Positions 36,826-49,096 are shown, counted from the first letter of the stretch. The stretch is DNA of 64,000 nucleotides from Pararge aegeria (GCF_905163445.1 NC_053195.1:6810501-6874500), one strand, 5' to 3'. Numbers and translations are program-made. The notes: generated from the sequence alone by a model not told the origin.

Positions 36826-36864
36826 AAAACCAGCTTAAGGCTATTTAAGCCTTAAGCTGGTTTT
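36826..36864. repeat. 16 bp perfect hairpin followed by T-run
   Basis: AAAACCAGCTTAAGGC (36826-36841) and GCCTTAAGCTGGTTTT (36849-36864) with a 7 nt loop. Eight T's end the right side. Confidence 0.88.
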
Positions 36865-36895
36865 TTTTGCGTTCATAACATCCACTTCGCTTGTT

Positions 36896-37060
36896 CATCA
36901 TCATCGTTATCATCATATCAACCCATTACCGGGCACGGGTCTCCTAAGGGCAGGGGTTAAGTGCGGATTGGTCGACTCCACATAGCTTTGAGAACATTAT
37001 GTAGAACTCTCAGGCATGCAGGGTTTCTCACGATGTTTTCTTTCACCGTTTACGTACGTT
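36896..37060 (-). mobile_element. SINE family C, tail and body fragment
   Basis: TCATCATCATCG, CATTACCGGGCACGGGTCTC, GTGCGGATTGGTCGACTCCA and ACTCTCAGGCATGCAGGG are diagnostic. The head is missing. Confidence 0.75.
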
Positions 37061-38705
37061 TACTATTTTATATGGAGTTGACCTCTGAACTCAGTTTCAT
37101 TATCTTATCTTAATTGACTAAGCAAGGTGTATTTTTGTCCATCGGTCCGTTTGTCCGGCCGTCCTTCATTCTGCCTGTCAAACCCCTGCAAGTTCCGAGT
37201 TAAGTAATGTATTACGTCCTAATTTACAACAATATTTGTATATTGTGGTCCAAATCCAAAAATGAAATAATATGTAATTATAAAAGAGTATTAAAGTTAT
37301 TTGAAGATAGTCTCGTTCAAACTAATCTAATCTCTATTATCCATTCTTTATTATCCATTCAGTATTAGTTCATTAATTCGTCTAAATATTCTTACTTATA
37401 CGAGGACCATAATAAGTTATATCAATAGATGTTACGTGTTACGCGTTGTTAAAAGATAAAAGTTAAATAACTTCATTTTAGCTTACAGCATCAGATAGTT
37501 AGGTGTTGTGTTGTATAGTTCGGTGTGAACCACTAGAAAATTAAAAATAAATTGGCCGATACCTAATAATTCCTACTATTATTTATACTCGTAAGTATTT
37601 TTAAGAATTCCTGTGATCTATTACTCTGTCAGTATTGAAACAGGTGTGGTGGATAAAAACTCTATATTCTATAGGTAATAATATCTACGTTCCCAGCTGT
37701 GAGATATTCATTAAGTTATTATGGTGAATTTTACTTTAGTATTTTTTTCGCAATCTGTCACCCCTAATAAAAATTGTCTCATCAACTGTTAACCAGAGTG
37801 TGAGCGAATGAATATTTTTATCGACGCGTCCAACGGGTCCGCAAAGGATTGTGACGGACTACGCCACGACCTGAATCCTAACTAAGTGACTTTTAAAATT
37901 GTCAACTTAATCACTGAAGAATAAAGTTTATTTTGCATTGAGTGGTTGCGTATAAACACATCGAGTTAAATTAGATTTAATTAAAGAGCGGTATGGTTTA
38001 AATTCGTTTGATGGCCAGATAAAGTGGTGTAAGTCGAAAGTCATCAAAATAATGTAGCTAACAAGGAGATCTGCGGCACGATATTAAACTCCTTTCTTGT
38101 CCGTTTCTTATGCAAATATTGACACACTGGTGCAATCATTAATCAGCCGAAATGCCAGGGGTAAAGGGGAAAGGTCCGAATGTGTCAAGATGTGAAATGC
38201 TCACGTGCCCCCATACATGTAACATAACATATCAAGATCTATCTGAATACTGTTTCTGTATGGTTATCGGTTTGATCTTTACAGTATAAGATTCGAACGA
38301 TGAATTTGCATACATTTATTTGAATATTTTTTTGTCGGGTCGGGCTGAAACTATTTAGCATTAGTGTTTTTCTGTCAAGAAACTCTCTGAAGCAGCAAGG
38401 AAATTGGTATTGTTAACCATTATATTATCTATGAAAGTTTAGCTATTGGTGTAGTAAATTTATTGATAAACCAACGAAAAATATATTTTTCTAGGGAAAT
38501 AATAATTACAAACTAAAATTAATATTTGCAATAAATAAAAGACGTCGTTCACTTATGAGTATGGTTCCCAAAATGACACGATCTTAATAAAATTTTTCGT
38601 GTCCGAAGACCATGGGCCCAGAGTCTCAAACTCAAGCGCCGCAAAAACGGTTTCTATTTAAAAAAAAAAAAATTGTATTGTATTCAAATTCCTCGATCGC
38701 CGTTT
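37061..38705. other. No gene seen
   Basis: Mostly AT-rich. 38140-38215 is GC-richer, with a CACGTG near 38203. Confidence 0.55.
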
Positions 38706-38744
38706 GTCAATCTAATACTGTTAAGATCAAGCCAATAAGCGTTT

Positions 38745-39607
38745 GCTGTTTTAGAGGACTATATGATTAATTCTTGAAGTAGGCAAATTTGCTGCACAAG
38801 AACAACCTAAGAAATCGTACAAATATGCTATCGTTTTCCTTATAAAATGCGTGTGCACAAATAAAATAAAGAGTATAAAAAACATTAAACACCTTTAGGA
38901 AGCGATAAGAAAATGGCATTCAAACTAACGGAGTCAAAACATTTACCGTGCTGTCGCAGCTGGTAAAAAAAATATCCAAACGTCCCATATGCGTTGCAGA
39001 TTTGAGTGTTGTCTACTTTCCAATGTTTCCAACAAATGTTTGTAAACTGCGGGTTTTTTCAGGCCTGGCCTCCGTGCCTTTTTTGGAAAGCTTTAAATAT
39101 TACACTTTTGAGCTAGTTAAAACAAAACCCTACTATAGATATAAAAGTGTGTTTGTTTTTTCCTTCACGTCCTAATGAAGCAACCAATCTACTTGACTTT
39201 TGGCTTATCACAGTAATCCTTTATCGGCCCACTACAGGGCACGGGTCTCCTCCTACAGTGAAAAGTTTAGGCTGTAGTCCACTACGCTGGCGCAGTGCGG
39301 ATTGGTGGACTTGACACGCCTTTGAGTATATTATGGAGAACACTTAGGCATGCAGGTTCCCAAATTGAACTCTCTATTTAACATGCTCTACGTATACTTA
39401 TTTTCTGTTATATTTTTTTCTCTAGTGTAGAAGAAAAGAGACATTTATTTATTCAACTTTAATTTATTAGGGACTTCAACTTTATTTCCGGAATTTATTT
39501 GTGCACACGCATTTTAAAAAGGAAAACGATAGCATATTTGTACGATAACTTAGGTTGTTCTTGTGCAGCAAATTTGCCTACTTCAAGAATTACTCCTCTA
39601 AAACAGC
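38745..39607. mobile_element. Fold-back element with long inverted arms
   Basis: Arm 38770-38866 (CTTGAAGTAGGCAAATTTGC ... GCGTGTGCACAAATAAA) is a close reverse complement of 39494-39591. The outer part CTGTTTTAGAGGA (38748-38760) also recurs inverted at 39596-39608, with a 10 bp indel. Weaker similarity reaches about 38706 and 39640. The 620 bp centre holds a possible Helitron piece (39125-39200) and a SINE C fragment, and no transposase. Confidence 0.78.
39215..39365 (-). mobile_element. SINE family C fragment nested in a fold-back element
   Basis: CCTTTATCGGCCCACTACAG, GTGCGGATTGGTGGACTTGA and CACTTAGGCATGCAGGTTCC identify it. It lies between the two inverted arms of the element at 38745-39607. 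Confidence 0.75.
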
Positions 39608-39904
39608 TCGATTAATGATTGGCTTAAGCAAATAATGACAGATTGCTAAGCCGCGCTTAGAACAAGCAACACATAAAGCAACAAAAGCACAAAAAATTTG
39701 TTAAAGTTGTAACCAATATAAAAAAGATCCTTTCACAGTAAAGCCACCTATGCACAGCCAGCCGTATCATCTTGTGCAAGTTCAGTCATATTTATAAAGT
39801 CGTTATTATAAGAACTGTTTGTATTTCATATCCTTATCTCAAATCATTTATCAGGCGATAAAAAGTTTTATCGCCTCGATGATCAACGATGTATGAAAGT
39901 TCAA

Positions 39905-40060
39905 AAGCCCATGTTTAGCTGACAGTCACGCTGGCGGAATCAGTGCTAGGGCGTTTGCATACGGTAGCAGCTGTGTGTGCGGCCGGGCACCGCAGCTGCC
40001 GCGTATGTGAAAAGCCGCGACCACAGATTCACAGACATCAGTTCGCTTTTTAAGGGAACT
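39905..40060. promoter_or_regulatory. Candidate regulatory islet (two CAGCTG)
   Basis: CAGCTG at 39968-39973 and 39993-39998, 25 bp apart, within GC-rich sequence in an otherwise AT-rich, repeat-free stretch. About 13 kb upstream of emc. Confidence 0.32.
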
Positions 40061-42159
40061 AGCACCTTGCCATAACTATTGGCCGTGAGAAGATTTTCCG
40101 CGGTTTTCGATAAAAAAAGTATTCTGTACTTTTATCTTTTTTAAATACCTAATGGGGCCATCTATGATGTGAAACATTTGCCCGGGAGAAGCCTTTCCCC
40201 ATATCGATAATATATATTCAAACACTTTATCTTTCCGAAATACATAATGTGCACTCTATAAAAAGAAAGCCAACTAAGAGAGATTTTCTCTTAGTTGACG
40301 TTATATAAATTATAACAATTATGATAATAAACATAACAACAAAAGCTGATTAGTTATAGCAGCAAGTTCATTATAGATTGAGCTAACAATGTAGGTATGT
40401 TCATTGATTCTAACAAATAAATACGTTGTTTCTATTAATATTTACTTCTTTGTATGATTAGATCATTTTTAATTATTTAGCTTAAACAAGTACGTAAATT
40501 GAATCAGTTAAGAATATGCCTTAGTTAAGTAACAATAAAAGGAGCAATACAGTTGCCCAGTCCATTGAATTATGATAAACAATCATTATCATCTTATTTG
40601 ATGTATCTATGTTCTTGTTAGGCTCGTATGGAATCAAGATGCTTGATCACAACAATCACTATCTTGTTAGGAATAACCAATTTTTTTTTAGAGTGTGCCA
40701 AATACTTAATTTAATGTGTCATAACGATTGCCAGTGAGGTGCATTTTATATAAATATTTGGATCTTCTTTCTTTTTTCAATACATAAGATGCAATTGATG
40801 TCATATGTAGAACCCGTAAGGCTTTTTCGTAGCTTTCTCTTAATAATAAACCATTTTCAGTAACTTTATATTGCCGGAAACATTGGATGCAAAGTTTGCG
40901 TGCAAGAAGCTTATGCAAAACTGCAAGTAATAATAAAAAAAATATTTGGTAGTTTGTCTTCCCGGAATATATACATTTAATGTTGCATTGTAGTAAAATT
41001 CGTTAAACCTGCAAATAATCAACAAAAAAACTTGTAATGAAAATATTGAGATTTCTAGTATTATTAGTACCACATAACGTTTAAAACTAAATACTATAGT
41101 AACTTATGAACGTCCATGAATTATTTTTTGTTTCCCTCAACTGAAGTCTATCAAATAATTGCAGTGCTCAAATAGTAGTCTCAATGCATACAAAATATAA
41201 TATAAGTGTACAATCCTTGCCCATCTGATGTTTCCAAAGGTCATTTTAAAAAAGTTATCATATTTAACAATCTAAAAACAATTAAGCTCTTCAGCATACC
41301 CCTAAAAAGAGTGTGTAAATGTGTTAATAGCACAAATAACTAGCACACAATAAAGAACAACCTTTAAAACTTCAAACAGATGCTTTACAGCAGCCAAAAA
41401 CGGTAAAAGTGTACAAATAAACCAATAGCGGCGTCAACTACACAACAATACAACTATACAATCCGTATCGCATCATCTGCAATTAGGGAACCACGAATAA
41501 TTGAAAAGGTTAAGGGCGTTTCTTAAAAAACCAACATTCATAAAACCCTCATAAGTTTAAAGTGAATCAAGATATCGGTCCCTATATTACACCGCACCTG
41601 GCTTTCACCCCGGCACAGCCCTATTTTGTATTACTAAAAGTACCTACTTCAAAATATTAATAACGCTTTTCACGGCTCATTGGTTTCGCGGATTGCGAAT
41701 ATATTGTGCATATGGCTTTTATTTCTCGTTATTATTTAGTTTCATTGTATGTATATTGAACTAATACGGGTAAATTCTCATAATACATACCTTTACTTGG
41801 GGAAACTCATTACAATCGTCAAGTAGTTGGTAATCGCTAAATCTCGATGAGAAATGGTTCGCTTCTGAAAAGCAATGCAGTAATATTTAGTTTAGAATAT
41901 TTTATTCCAGAAATTTATAATAAGTTAGGCGAGGTTGATTAACGCGGGATATGGTATAAAAATAAGTAACGGTAGGTAAGTTTACTTTGATGAAATTGAA
42001 AGAAAGAATTTTTTTAATTAAGGAATACAGAATCTTACTTAAAATTCGCAATAACTAAGTAAGTATGTTAATCAATATTAGGTCGGTATGCATTAAATTA
42101 AAATTTTAAGAATAATATTTATATTTTTTAAATTCTGGAATGCTGGTGCTTTAAAGCAA
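40061..42159. other. No gene seen
   Basis: AT-rich. An 11 bp hairpin lies at 40271-40297 (CAACTAAGAGA/TCTCTTAGTTG). Overlapping minus frames at 40706-41073 are not convincing. Confidence 0.55.
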
Positions 42160-42270
42160 ATGCCCGCCAACCCGCATGTGAGTAGCTTAGTGGAGCAAAC
42201 TTTAATTCTTTTTCATAATAAGAGCAGGACAGTGCCCAGCAATGGCAAATTCATGGGTTAAGAATTATGT
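42160..42270 (+). mobile_element. SINE family D tail fragment
   Basis: GCCCGCCAACCCGCATGTGA and GGACAGTGCCCAGCAATGGC match the family tail. The head is not present. Confidence 0.55.
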
Positions 42271-42274
42271 ATTT

Positions 42275-43046
42275 TTTTATTCCACTACAAGTTATCCCTT
42301 GACTGCTATCTCACCTGGTGGTAACTGATGATGCAAGTCTAAAATGGTAGCGGGCTAACCTGATAGGAAGTATGTTAATCATACATAACCATACTTTCTC
42401 AGTCGACTTACAAGAATGGTCATAAATAAGTGTCATCTGCATATCGCCTGCGAAAGGTACAGAAGTAATTTGTGGGATTGAGTATACGCTTTTATAATAT
42501 GGTTCCTAAGGTGATTTTGGAATTACCAATGCATAAGTTTAAAGAATATGTTAAAACACATTTATTATTAGGTTACTATACAATTGATGAATTTCTTAAT
42601 AACAAGGATGCTTGGAAGCATCCAGCTCCGCTTTCATCTCTCACAAGATAGAAAAATTAATGTAATGGAAATTGTTGATATTGGAAAAGAGAAACTGCTG
42701 AGTTTAATGCCAGCTTCTTCTCGGTAGAATCTGCCTTCCGATCCGGTGGTAGAGTCACTACAAACACACAGACTTGACGTCTCAAAAGTGCTTATATTAG
42801 GCCTCCTTGAAATAAATGTATTTTGAATTTTTACACCTAGTCGGTTTCTACGCGACATCGCACCGGAACACTAAATCGCTCAGCGGCACGTCTTTGTCTG
42901 TATTAACTAGCCAGTGCCAAAGCCTCCCACTAGACCAGACCAGAGAAAATTCAGAAATTATAAATACCCAAATGACCCCTGCCGGGAATAGAACCTGGGA
43001 CCTCCTACTTAAATTCACAGCGCTCACCGTTACGCCAGCGAGGTCG
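42275..43046 (-). mobile_element. SINE family B split by a roughly 450 bp insertion
   Basis: The left part (42275 to about 42385, ATCTCACCTGGTGGTAACTG) and the right part (about 42838-43046, GACATCGCACCGGAACACTA to the head complement CAGCGAGGTC) join into one reverse copy if the intervening sequence is removed. The insert ends in a LINE-type tail at 42835. Confidence 0.75.
42640..42836 (+). mobile_element. Non-LTR 3'-end segment, family E, nested in SINE B
   Basis: GGAAAAGAGAAACTGCTGAG, TCTGCCTTCCGATCCGGTGG, AGAGTCACTACAAACA and CTTGAAATAAATGTATTTTG form the typical 3' end of a lepidopteran non-LTR element, also present at 12020-12212. It forms the right portion of the insertion that splits the SINE. 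Confidence 0.65.
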
Positions 43047-43105
43047 TCAAATCTGTAAGTATCATTCATAAACAATCTGTTTATAAATGATACTTACAGA
43101 TTTGA
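43047..43105. repeat. 28 bp hairpin, 3 nt loop, at a SINE boundary
   Basis: TCAAATCTGTAAGTATCATT... (43047-43074) and its complement (43078-43105) differ at one base. The left arm starts right after the family B SINE head. Confidence 0.88.
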
Positions 43106-43339
43106 TTTGACGATCACAGTCCACTGCTAAACTAAAGGCCTCTCCCAACTGATTGGTTTGCTCATAGTAACCACGCTGCTAGGCTGACGGGTCGGTGATC
43201 TTATTAGATTAGATATTAGTATCACAGCATAAATAATAAATATCGCTGTCGCACTTCGATGCATTGCATTTGCTATAAAGTGTTAGTTAGTAAAAAATTT
43301 ACCTAAATGGCCGCTAAATTGTGCCTTCTAATTGTGTCT

Positions 43340-43410
43340 ATTTCATTTGCATTTTTGGTTATTTTTCGCTGTGTACAATAAAAGTGTATACATTAATTCA
43401 ATTATTTTCT
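43340..43410 (+). mobile_element. LINE family G, extreme 3' tail
   Basis: GCTGTGTACAATAAAAGTGT followed by an AATTCAATTA tail matches the end of the copy at 49690. Only the tail is recognisable. Confidence 0.4.
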
Positions 43411-43703
43411 TCAATATTTCTTTTTATAATTTTCTTTTATTTTTTACCAACGCAGAAAACTTACATGTAAATTTTCTGAATTGCTTATGTAAAACACAAT
43501 GGAGGACGCTGCTACCCATTCCCCGTTATAGTTCGTATGACAACCGCAGCAAGGCTGGCGACAACTTTGTTTTGATCTGCCTTCATCGATATAAGTACGA
43601 CGACAATAAGTACCTACCTATCATTAAAGCTTAAAAAAATACAAACAGTGAAGTGTTTGGGTACTGCCGACAGAAATGAAAACAATACATAAATTATTAA
43701 TTT

Positions 43704-43926
43704 GACGGCTGATTGGCGCAGTTTGCAGCGACCCTGCTTTCGGAGTCCAAGGCCGCGAGTTCGATTCCCACTACTGGAAAATGTTTGTGCGATGAGCATG
43801 AATGTTTTCCAGTATCTGGCTGTTTATATGTGTATTCTAAATTTTTATGTATTTATTTACTTACTTTGGGGCTAGAAGGCGATGTGTGTATTGTCGTAGT
43901 ATATATATTGTCATTATTATTATAAA
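43704..43926 (+). mobile_element. tRNA-derived SINE, family A (internally shortened)
   Basis: The head GACGGCTGATTGGCGCAGTT and B box GAGTTCGATTCCC are clear. The middle of the body is about 45 bp shorter than in the copy at 89. It ends GATGTGTGTATTGTCGTAGT. Confidence 0.82.
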
Positions 43927-45284
43927 TATGCACAGTAGGTATAAGTACGTATAGCTCAAGGAAAAACGATGACTAGCGTTTCACGCTTTTTATTAACACC
44001 AAAAGTACTTACACGTATATGCATAGTATACATATAGCTCATAGAATCGTCATCGGTGACGATGACGATTGATTTTAGTCCATGATTTTAGTCCACACAA
44101 AAAGTGCTCAGCCTGTCTACAGAAGTTTTCAATCTGAATAAGCACACAACTGAGTGTTCTCATGTACATGTACTCGAAATATTATGTTGTACATTTGTTT
44201 CCAAGGGCCCTATCTCTATAGAAACCTCTTTCCGAATCATAATCCAATGACCATTGATGCCGACAACGAATGAGCAAAACGAATCCGTCTAATGGTCCTA
44301 TAGTTCGAGTTAAGTGCCTTCACAATGGAGGCAGCTCCCACGCGTGTCACAACACCCTATAAACCACACACGCCAACATAATAGGACCCATAACAATAAC
44401 AACTCCTCGTATATTGCAATGAATAAAGTCCGCTGTATGAATAATCGAAGGCCATCGTAAAATGGTTATTCTGCGTCAGGGTTACGTACCCTATAGTAAT
44501 GATTCAATCCGCGCTGATCCCAACGTTCATTATTGTAACGATTGTGGGAAAATAGGCAAAGTTTTTATAATAAATCTATGGGAGCTGAATTTGTACAATA
44601 GAATCACTGATCAAAGGCTTGTGCAAAATGTTTCTGTAAACAAAGAACAAAGAATGTGTAACTTTACCGTACTGACGTACCTACTACGTAGTAGTTAAAT
44701 ACTCCATATATTGCTTACTTACATTACGTAGAACTTTGCTTTAAGACTTAAGACATATTATTATAAATTTGCAACCCGCTCTGGCTCCGTACGGGTGAAT
44801 TGGAAAAAGAGGGTTAAATTACTACAACTACAATTATTTCTAGGCGACTTACCTACTTGGAAAATTAAAAATATAATTTCGTCTACTTACATCTGAGAAA
44901 ATCATATGTGAACAATTATCTCAACGATTATAAAAATCCGTAGCGTACGTTGCGAGTTAACGGATATACAGACAGTTGCTGAAAGTAATTTTGTCTTATA
45001 CTAAGAATTAGAAAAGAATAGAAACGTGATATAGTGCAAAAATGGATAGTTAGTCTAATTTTATGCATAGCAATGGAATCTGACCAAGTTCCGCCTAGTG
45101 CAGATAGTGCAATATTAGAGATAAGAAATTAAAAATTATTATAAAATTAGCTTCCTCATTAGGACATAGAATTTGTAGGTAATAAATTGTAGGTATTTTA
45201 AATATTCGATCGCCAAGATTTTCATATAATAATGTAATAGCTTCTAAAATTCACCCTCACCCGCATAGGCTATAAAGAAAATGT
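43927..45284. other. No gene seen
   Basis: A small inverted stretch of CGTCATCG/CGATGACG lies near 44048-44070. Nothing else recognised. Confidence 0.55.
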
Positions 45285-45405
45285 TAACGTGGTCGCGTGA
45301 CCGCCACGTGGTGCCCCCTCCCCCGCACCCCGCGGCTTCATTACGCGATAGCCGGGTATTTGTTCACTGCACGCGCACGCGAGCGGACGTCTGCATTATT
45401 AAATG
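45285..45405. promoter_or_regulatory. Candidate regulatory islet (CACGTG, GC-rich)
   Basis: CACGTG at 45305-45310 in GGTCGCGTGACCGCCACGTG, with C-rich flanks and CpG-dense downstream sequence. About 8 kb upstream of emc. The short open frames here are not convincing. Confidence 0.32.
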
Positions 45406-45872
45406 CCTTTTACACTTTTTGCAAATTAAACTCCCCCGCCTATATTGTAAGCATGTTATTAATCCTAGTCAGGGCTATCAAACGGTGTTATCGAATTATT
45501 AATATCATTAATCTTTTCTGTGAGGTATTAAGAGATTTGTCGAACATATTAAAACCATAAAATGTGTTCTACCCTATTAATATATTTAAGGATTTATAAA
45601 CTAGGAAGATATTTAGTTTGTATATCAGAGTTAAGGCTTTCCGGCTCCGGACACTTGTAAGACAGCATGAATCATTGAAATTTCCATCAGTGTTTAGTTG
45701 AGTGTCTTAACAGCCGTTATAGGAAGGTTCTCAAAACTTCTGATTACACTGGAATACATAGTCGGTATGCTTTGGAATCAAACATACAAATAATTTTCAA
45801 TACTTATCTCCAATACCGGATTCTCTACCGACATATAATTAAGTTTGAGTCGATCAAAAATGTTTTATTAAG

Positions 45873-46093
45873 TCATCATCATCATCAACCAATTACCGGC
45901 TCACTAAAGAACGCTGGTCTCCTCTCTGTATGCAAAACTCTCAGGCATGTCGGTTTCCTCACGATGCTTTCCTGCACCGTTAAAACAAGTGATATTAAAT
46001 TGCTAAAATTAAAAACGCACATAACTCCGAAAAGTCAAAGATGCGTGCCAAGGATCGAACTCGGTCCCCCAATAGGGAAGCCGAAGCCTTACC
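45873..46093 (-). mobile_element. SINE family C
   Basis: TCATCATCATCATCAACCAA, ACTCTCAGGCATGTCGG, CGTTAAAACAAGTGATATTA, then AAAAACGCACATAACTCCGA and head complement GATCGAACTCGGTCCCCC. A 110-residue open frame through it is repeat sequence. Confidence 0.8.
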
Positions 46094-46099
46094 TTAAGG

Positions 46100-46300
46100 A
46101 ATAAGAAGAAGAAGAAATACTTTATTGCATATAAACATCAAAATATACATAAAATAAAGAATAAACAAAAGATCAAGAATTGTAAGCATGCAAAAGCGGC
46201 CTTATTGCTGCAAGCAATCTCTTACAGGCAAACTCTGGCAAAACGAAAAGCTGCAAGAGAGCGGGATAGTGCAATTATACGTATAAACATATATATTCAA
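46100..46300 (-). mobile_element. LINE 3' fragment, family G
   Basis: AAATACTTTATTGCATATAA, then AAAGCGGCCTTATTGCTGCA and AGCAATCTCTTACAGGCAAA. It abuts the head of the SINE C copy ending at 46093. AT-rich low-complexity sequence follows to about 46440. Confidence 0.6.
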
Positions 46301-48359
46301 AAATAAATAGACATACATAAACATAATAAAATAAATATATATATATAATTATGTAATAAAAGAAGAAAAAAAACAAATAATACACATTAATAACGAAATA
46401 AATAGAAATAATAAAAATGTTAAACGTTTATTGAAAATGTGACCTATAACTAAGAAGCAAATTAATAAGGAATATAGGTGCTGTTTTCATAAGAACAATT
46501 ACGGGTAATAACGAATATCCCAGGACGCCCCGGTGAGGTGCGCGTGAACAGACGATCGCTTCACCGCAATTATCCCAGCGACCTGTGACCCAGGCCGCTT
46601 CCCACGCACCATCGCTCTTTATTCACACGAGAACATGCCCATTCCCATCAGAACGATTTCTTCGCCTTAGAAATTCCAAAAATGGTAGCAACGTCCTTGT
46701 ACGACGATGTAAATAAAAGTTTCTAATTTATTTGGACTAACTGATACTAATTATAACCTACCAACGACGATTTATTCACCGTCTAAAATTGGTCACCTAT
46801 ATAATTATAATCTATAACAATTACTCTCTTTTAAACTTAGGTATCTAATTAATATTAGATAGCCTTACTATAATTGTAAATATTTATAAGTATTATTCAT
46901 CCCGTAAAGTCTTCCAATAATTATTCTACGGGAAGAAAAGTATGAGAGAATGAATGAATACACTTTTAAGTAGTTACAGAGATATACACATAGAGCAAGA
47001 CAGTACAATTTGGTGGCCTTATGGCAACATAGCGATTTCAGGCAACCAAAGAATCCTGTATCCTGTTTATAATTAGAAAGACCATTCAGTCAGTTATTAA
47101 CGTGTAAAAAAAAATAAAGACTAGGGTTTACATTTATTCCATACCTACTTGGTAACCTTGTATTTTGTTAAAATAACACTTAACAGCATCTTATGGGTAA
47201 TCATATGTCACTCTCCACTCACTACTTATTTACAATTACGTCCTTTTTTGATAAGTAATTGATTGGCTTTACATGAAAAAAAACTTTTTCGCGTTAATAT
47301 TATTAGCTTTTACAACACTCATTTCTAATACATAATAGTTGATTGTACCCTCCTATCTATTGATCTACGTCTATCAAAGCGATTGTTCAAGTGCGTGCAG
47401 CGTATTCGATCCGCAGAACTAAAGCAGATAGGCTTCACAGTTGCACGTGTCGGCACGTGGCGAAAAAGCGCGTAATGAGCCCGCACCTGCAGGTTACGAA
47501 TTATGGGATTTCTCGCGCCCTCCCGTGGGACCGAAGGGAACACAGTTCGAACTGTTTGCCCTGTCAATATGTGCACTCAGAGCAATATCGGCTAGCCAAT
47601 ATAGCCAGCGGTCTTTTATGGCTTCGGGCTGGTGCATTATTCGATTTATTCCTTTTATGGGAATATATACTTTAGGTACTAGGTATCAAAGTAGGTATAT
47701 TTAGTACGTAAGCCGTGTTTGTTTTTAGTATTAGTACTACTTCATACTTCAAAGGATACTCCTTTGTCCCGAAAAACAAGTAGGATGTAAGCAATATTTG
47801 GTGGGAAATAGCAAATTGGGATCTACCACGCTGAGCCACGCTTATGACTAAAATAATAATATATAAAAAGTTTGACAAACTGTCCATTTGTGAACATAGA
47901 GTATATGCTGTTTTTATATAAGGTAGTGAAACTAGTTTACTTACTTCCTAACAAAACGTAACAGCCCTTACAAAAATATTGTATCCTATGAATGTAATAA
48001 CACGGCCGATTTGGGCTGGTTTTAAGACCTTGCTAGTTCGAACAGTATGCTCAATGCCATATTTGGATTGATCCTCTAAACCTAATAATTTTAACGAGGC
48101 TAATGTCTTCCGCGCTTATTTATACTAGAGTCATAATAATTCAATGTTGTCTTATTAGGTAAAAACCACCAAACTCAAAGTGAAATATCTTATTAGATTT
48201 CAGCCGCGATATTATTTTAAGTGGCAAATAAATCATTTGAACGCTGACTTTCGATATCGTGCAAATATTTCAATAATTAGTCTGAATGGTTTCACGCACA
48301 AATCGATTGTCTTTATACATTAGAGTACGTTTAGGAAATGAATAGGACAATATCGGGTT
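46301..48359. other. No gene seen
   Basis: AT-rich low complexity to about 46440, then GC-richer patches at 46520-46680 and 47390-47560 (overlapping short frames, CpG-rich) that may be regulatory. Confidence 0.5.
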
Positions 48360-48480
48360 GCGATCAATCAGGGTGGTTCACGCGATGGGAGCGGCACGCG
48401 CCCGGCACTCCCACGGCACGGGCCCACGGGGGTGAATGTAAGCACTCCGCCCCACGTCTAATGCTAGGGCCTTAATGAAA
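48360..48480. promoter_or_regulatory. Candidate regulatory islet (GC-rich)
   Basis: GGAGCGGCACGCGCCCGGCA and CACGGGCCCACGGGGGTGAA stand out against AT-rich flanks. About 5 kb upstream of emc. No known motif dominates. Confidence 0.28.
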
Positions 48481-48778
48481 CTCGTTATTTAATGAAGGAC
48501 AAAACGACATCGGACTTATTGTTGTTTTGCTTTTAAAGTAATTGGAAATAATCGTAGGCGGCCGACAAATTCGTATCTATCCATTTCGTTATTAGTTTTG
48601 AGTCAGGGGTGCAGGATTTAAATTAAAATATTGATATACTATAGCCCGCGAACCCACATTAGTGCAACTAAAAAGGTCAAAGCTTTGAATCCTAAATCAC
48701 TTTACATCTTATAGATAACGGATCAGTTCAACAATGGCAAAACAACCTAACCTAATGATGATCTACCATACCCGCGTA

Positions 48779-49096
48779 TTACGGTTCAGAGTCAATGAAC
48801 TCCAGCACTTTAAACCCAACGTGCGTTGGTTTTTGAGCGAAATTCTCTATAAATTTGCAAACTAGCTTCGCAACTCGCTGAGCAATGTCAGCAACTCTTT
48901 CGTCTATTAATCTCTTTATTTGATTACGCGTTGAAAGCACCAGATCACTATATAAAGCAGCGGGCTCCGAAGTAGAATTTGACAACCTACCAAAGAGACG
49001 ACACGCTAAGAAGCTATTTTTAGCTAGAAAATAAGTAGAAAAGTTGTGAGTGCGTATAGCTCTCTGTAGCGCTTGCCGAGTGACTCTCAAAAACAA
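48779..49096 (-). pseudogene. Possible degenerate non-LTR retrotransposon C-terminus
   Basis: A 105-residue open frame contains RVADIAQRVAKL and, later, GFKVLEF. These parallel the RTE C-terminal VTDIAQRVAKL...KVLEW seen at 1709-1954. Its upstream part (KNSFLACRLFGRLSN) resembles the C-terminal end of jockey/CR1-type polymerases. It may be a composite of two relics. No catalytic motif is present. Chance similarity is possible for the upstream half. Confidence 0.4.

Noticed and set aside
42816..43075. Frames on both strands near 43 kb
   Set aside because: They are the SINE B body and head.
45772..46104. 110-codon + strand frame
   Set aside because: Its second half is SINE C; no protein family features.
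47325..47704. Three overlapping frames near 47.5 kb
   Set aside because: GC-rich islet with mutually overlapping frames and no family signal; treated as possible regulatory sequence.
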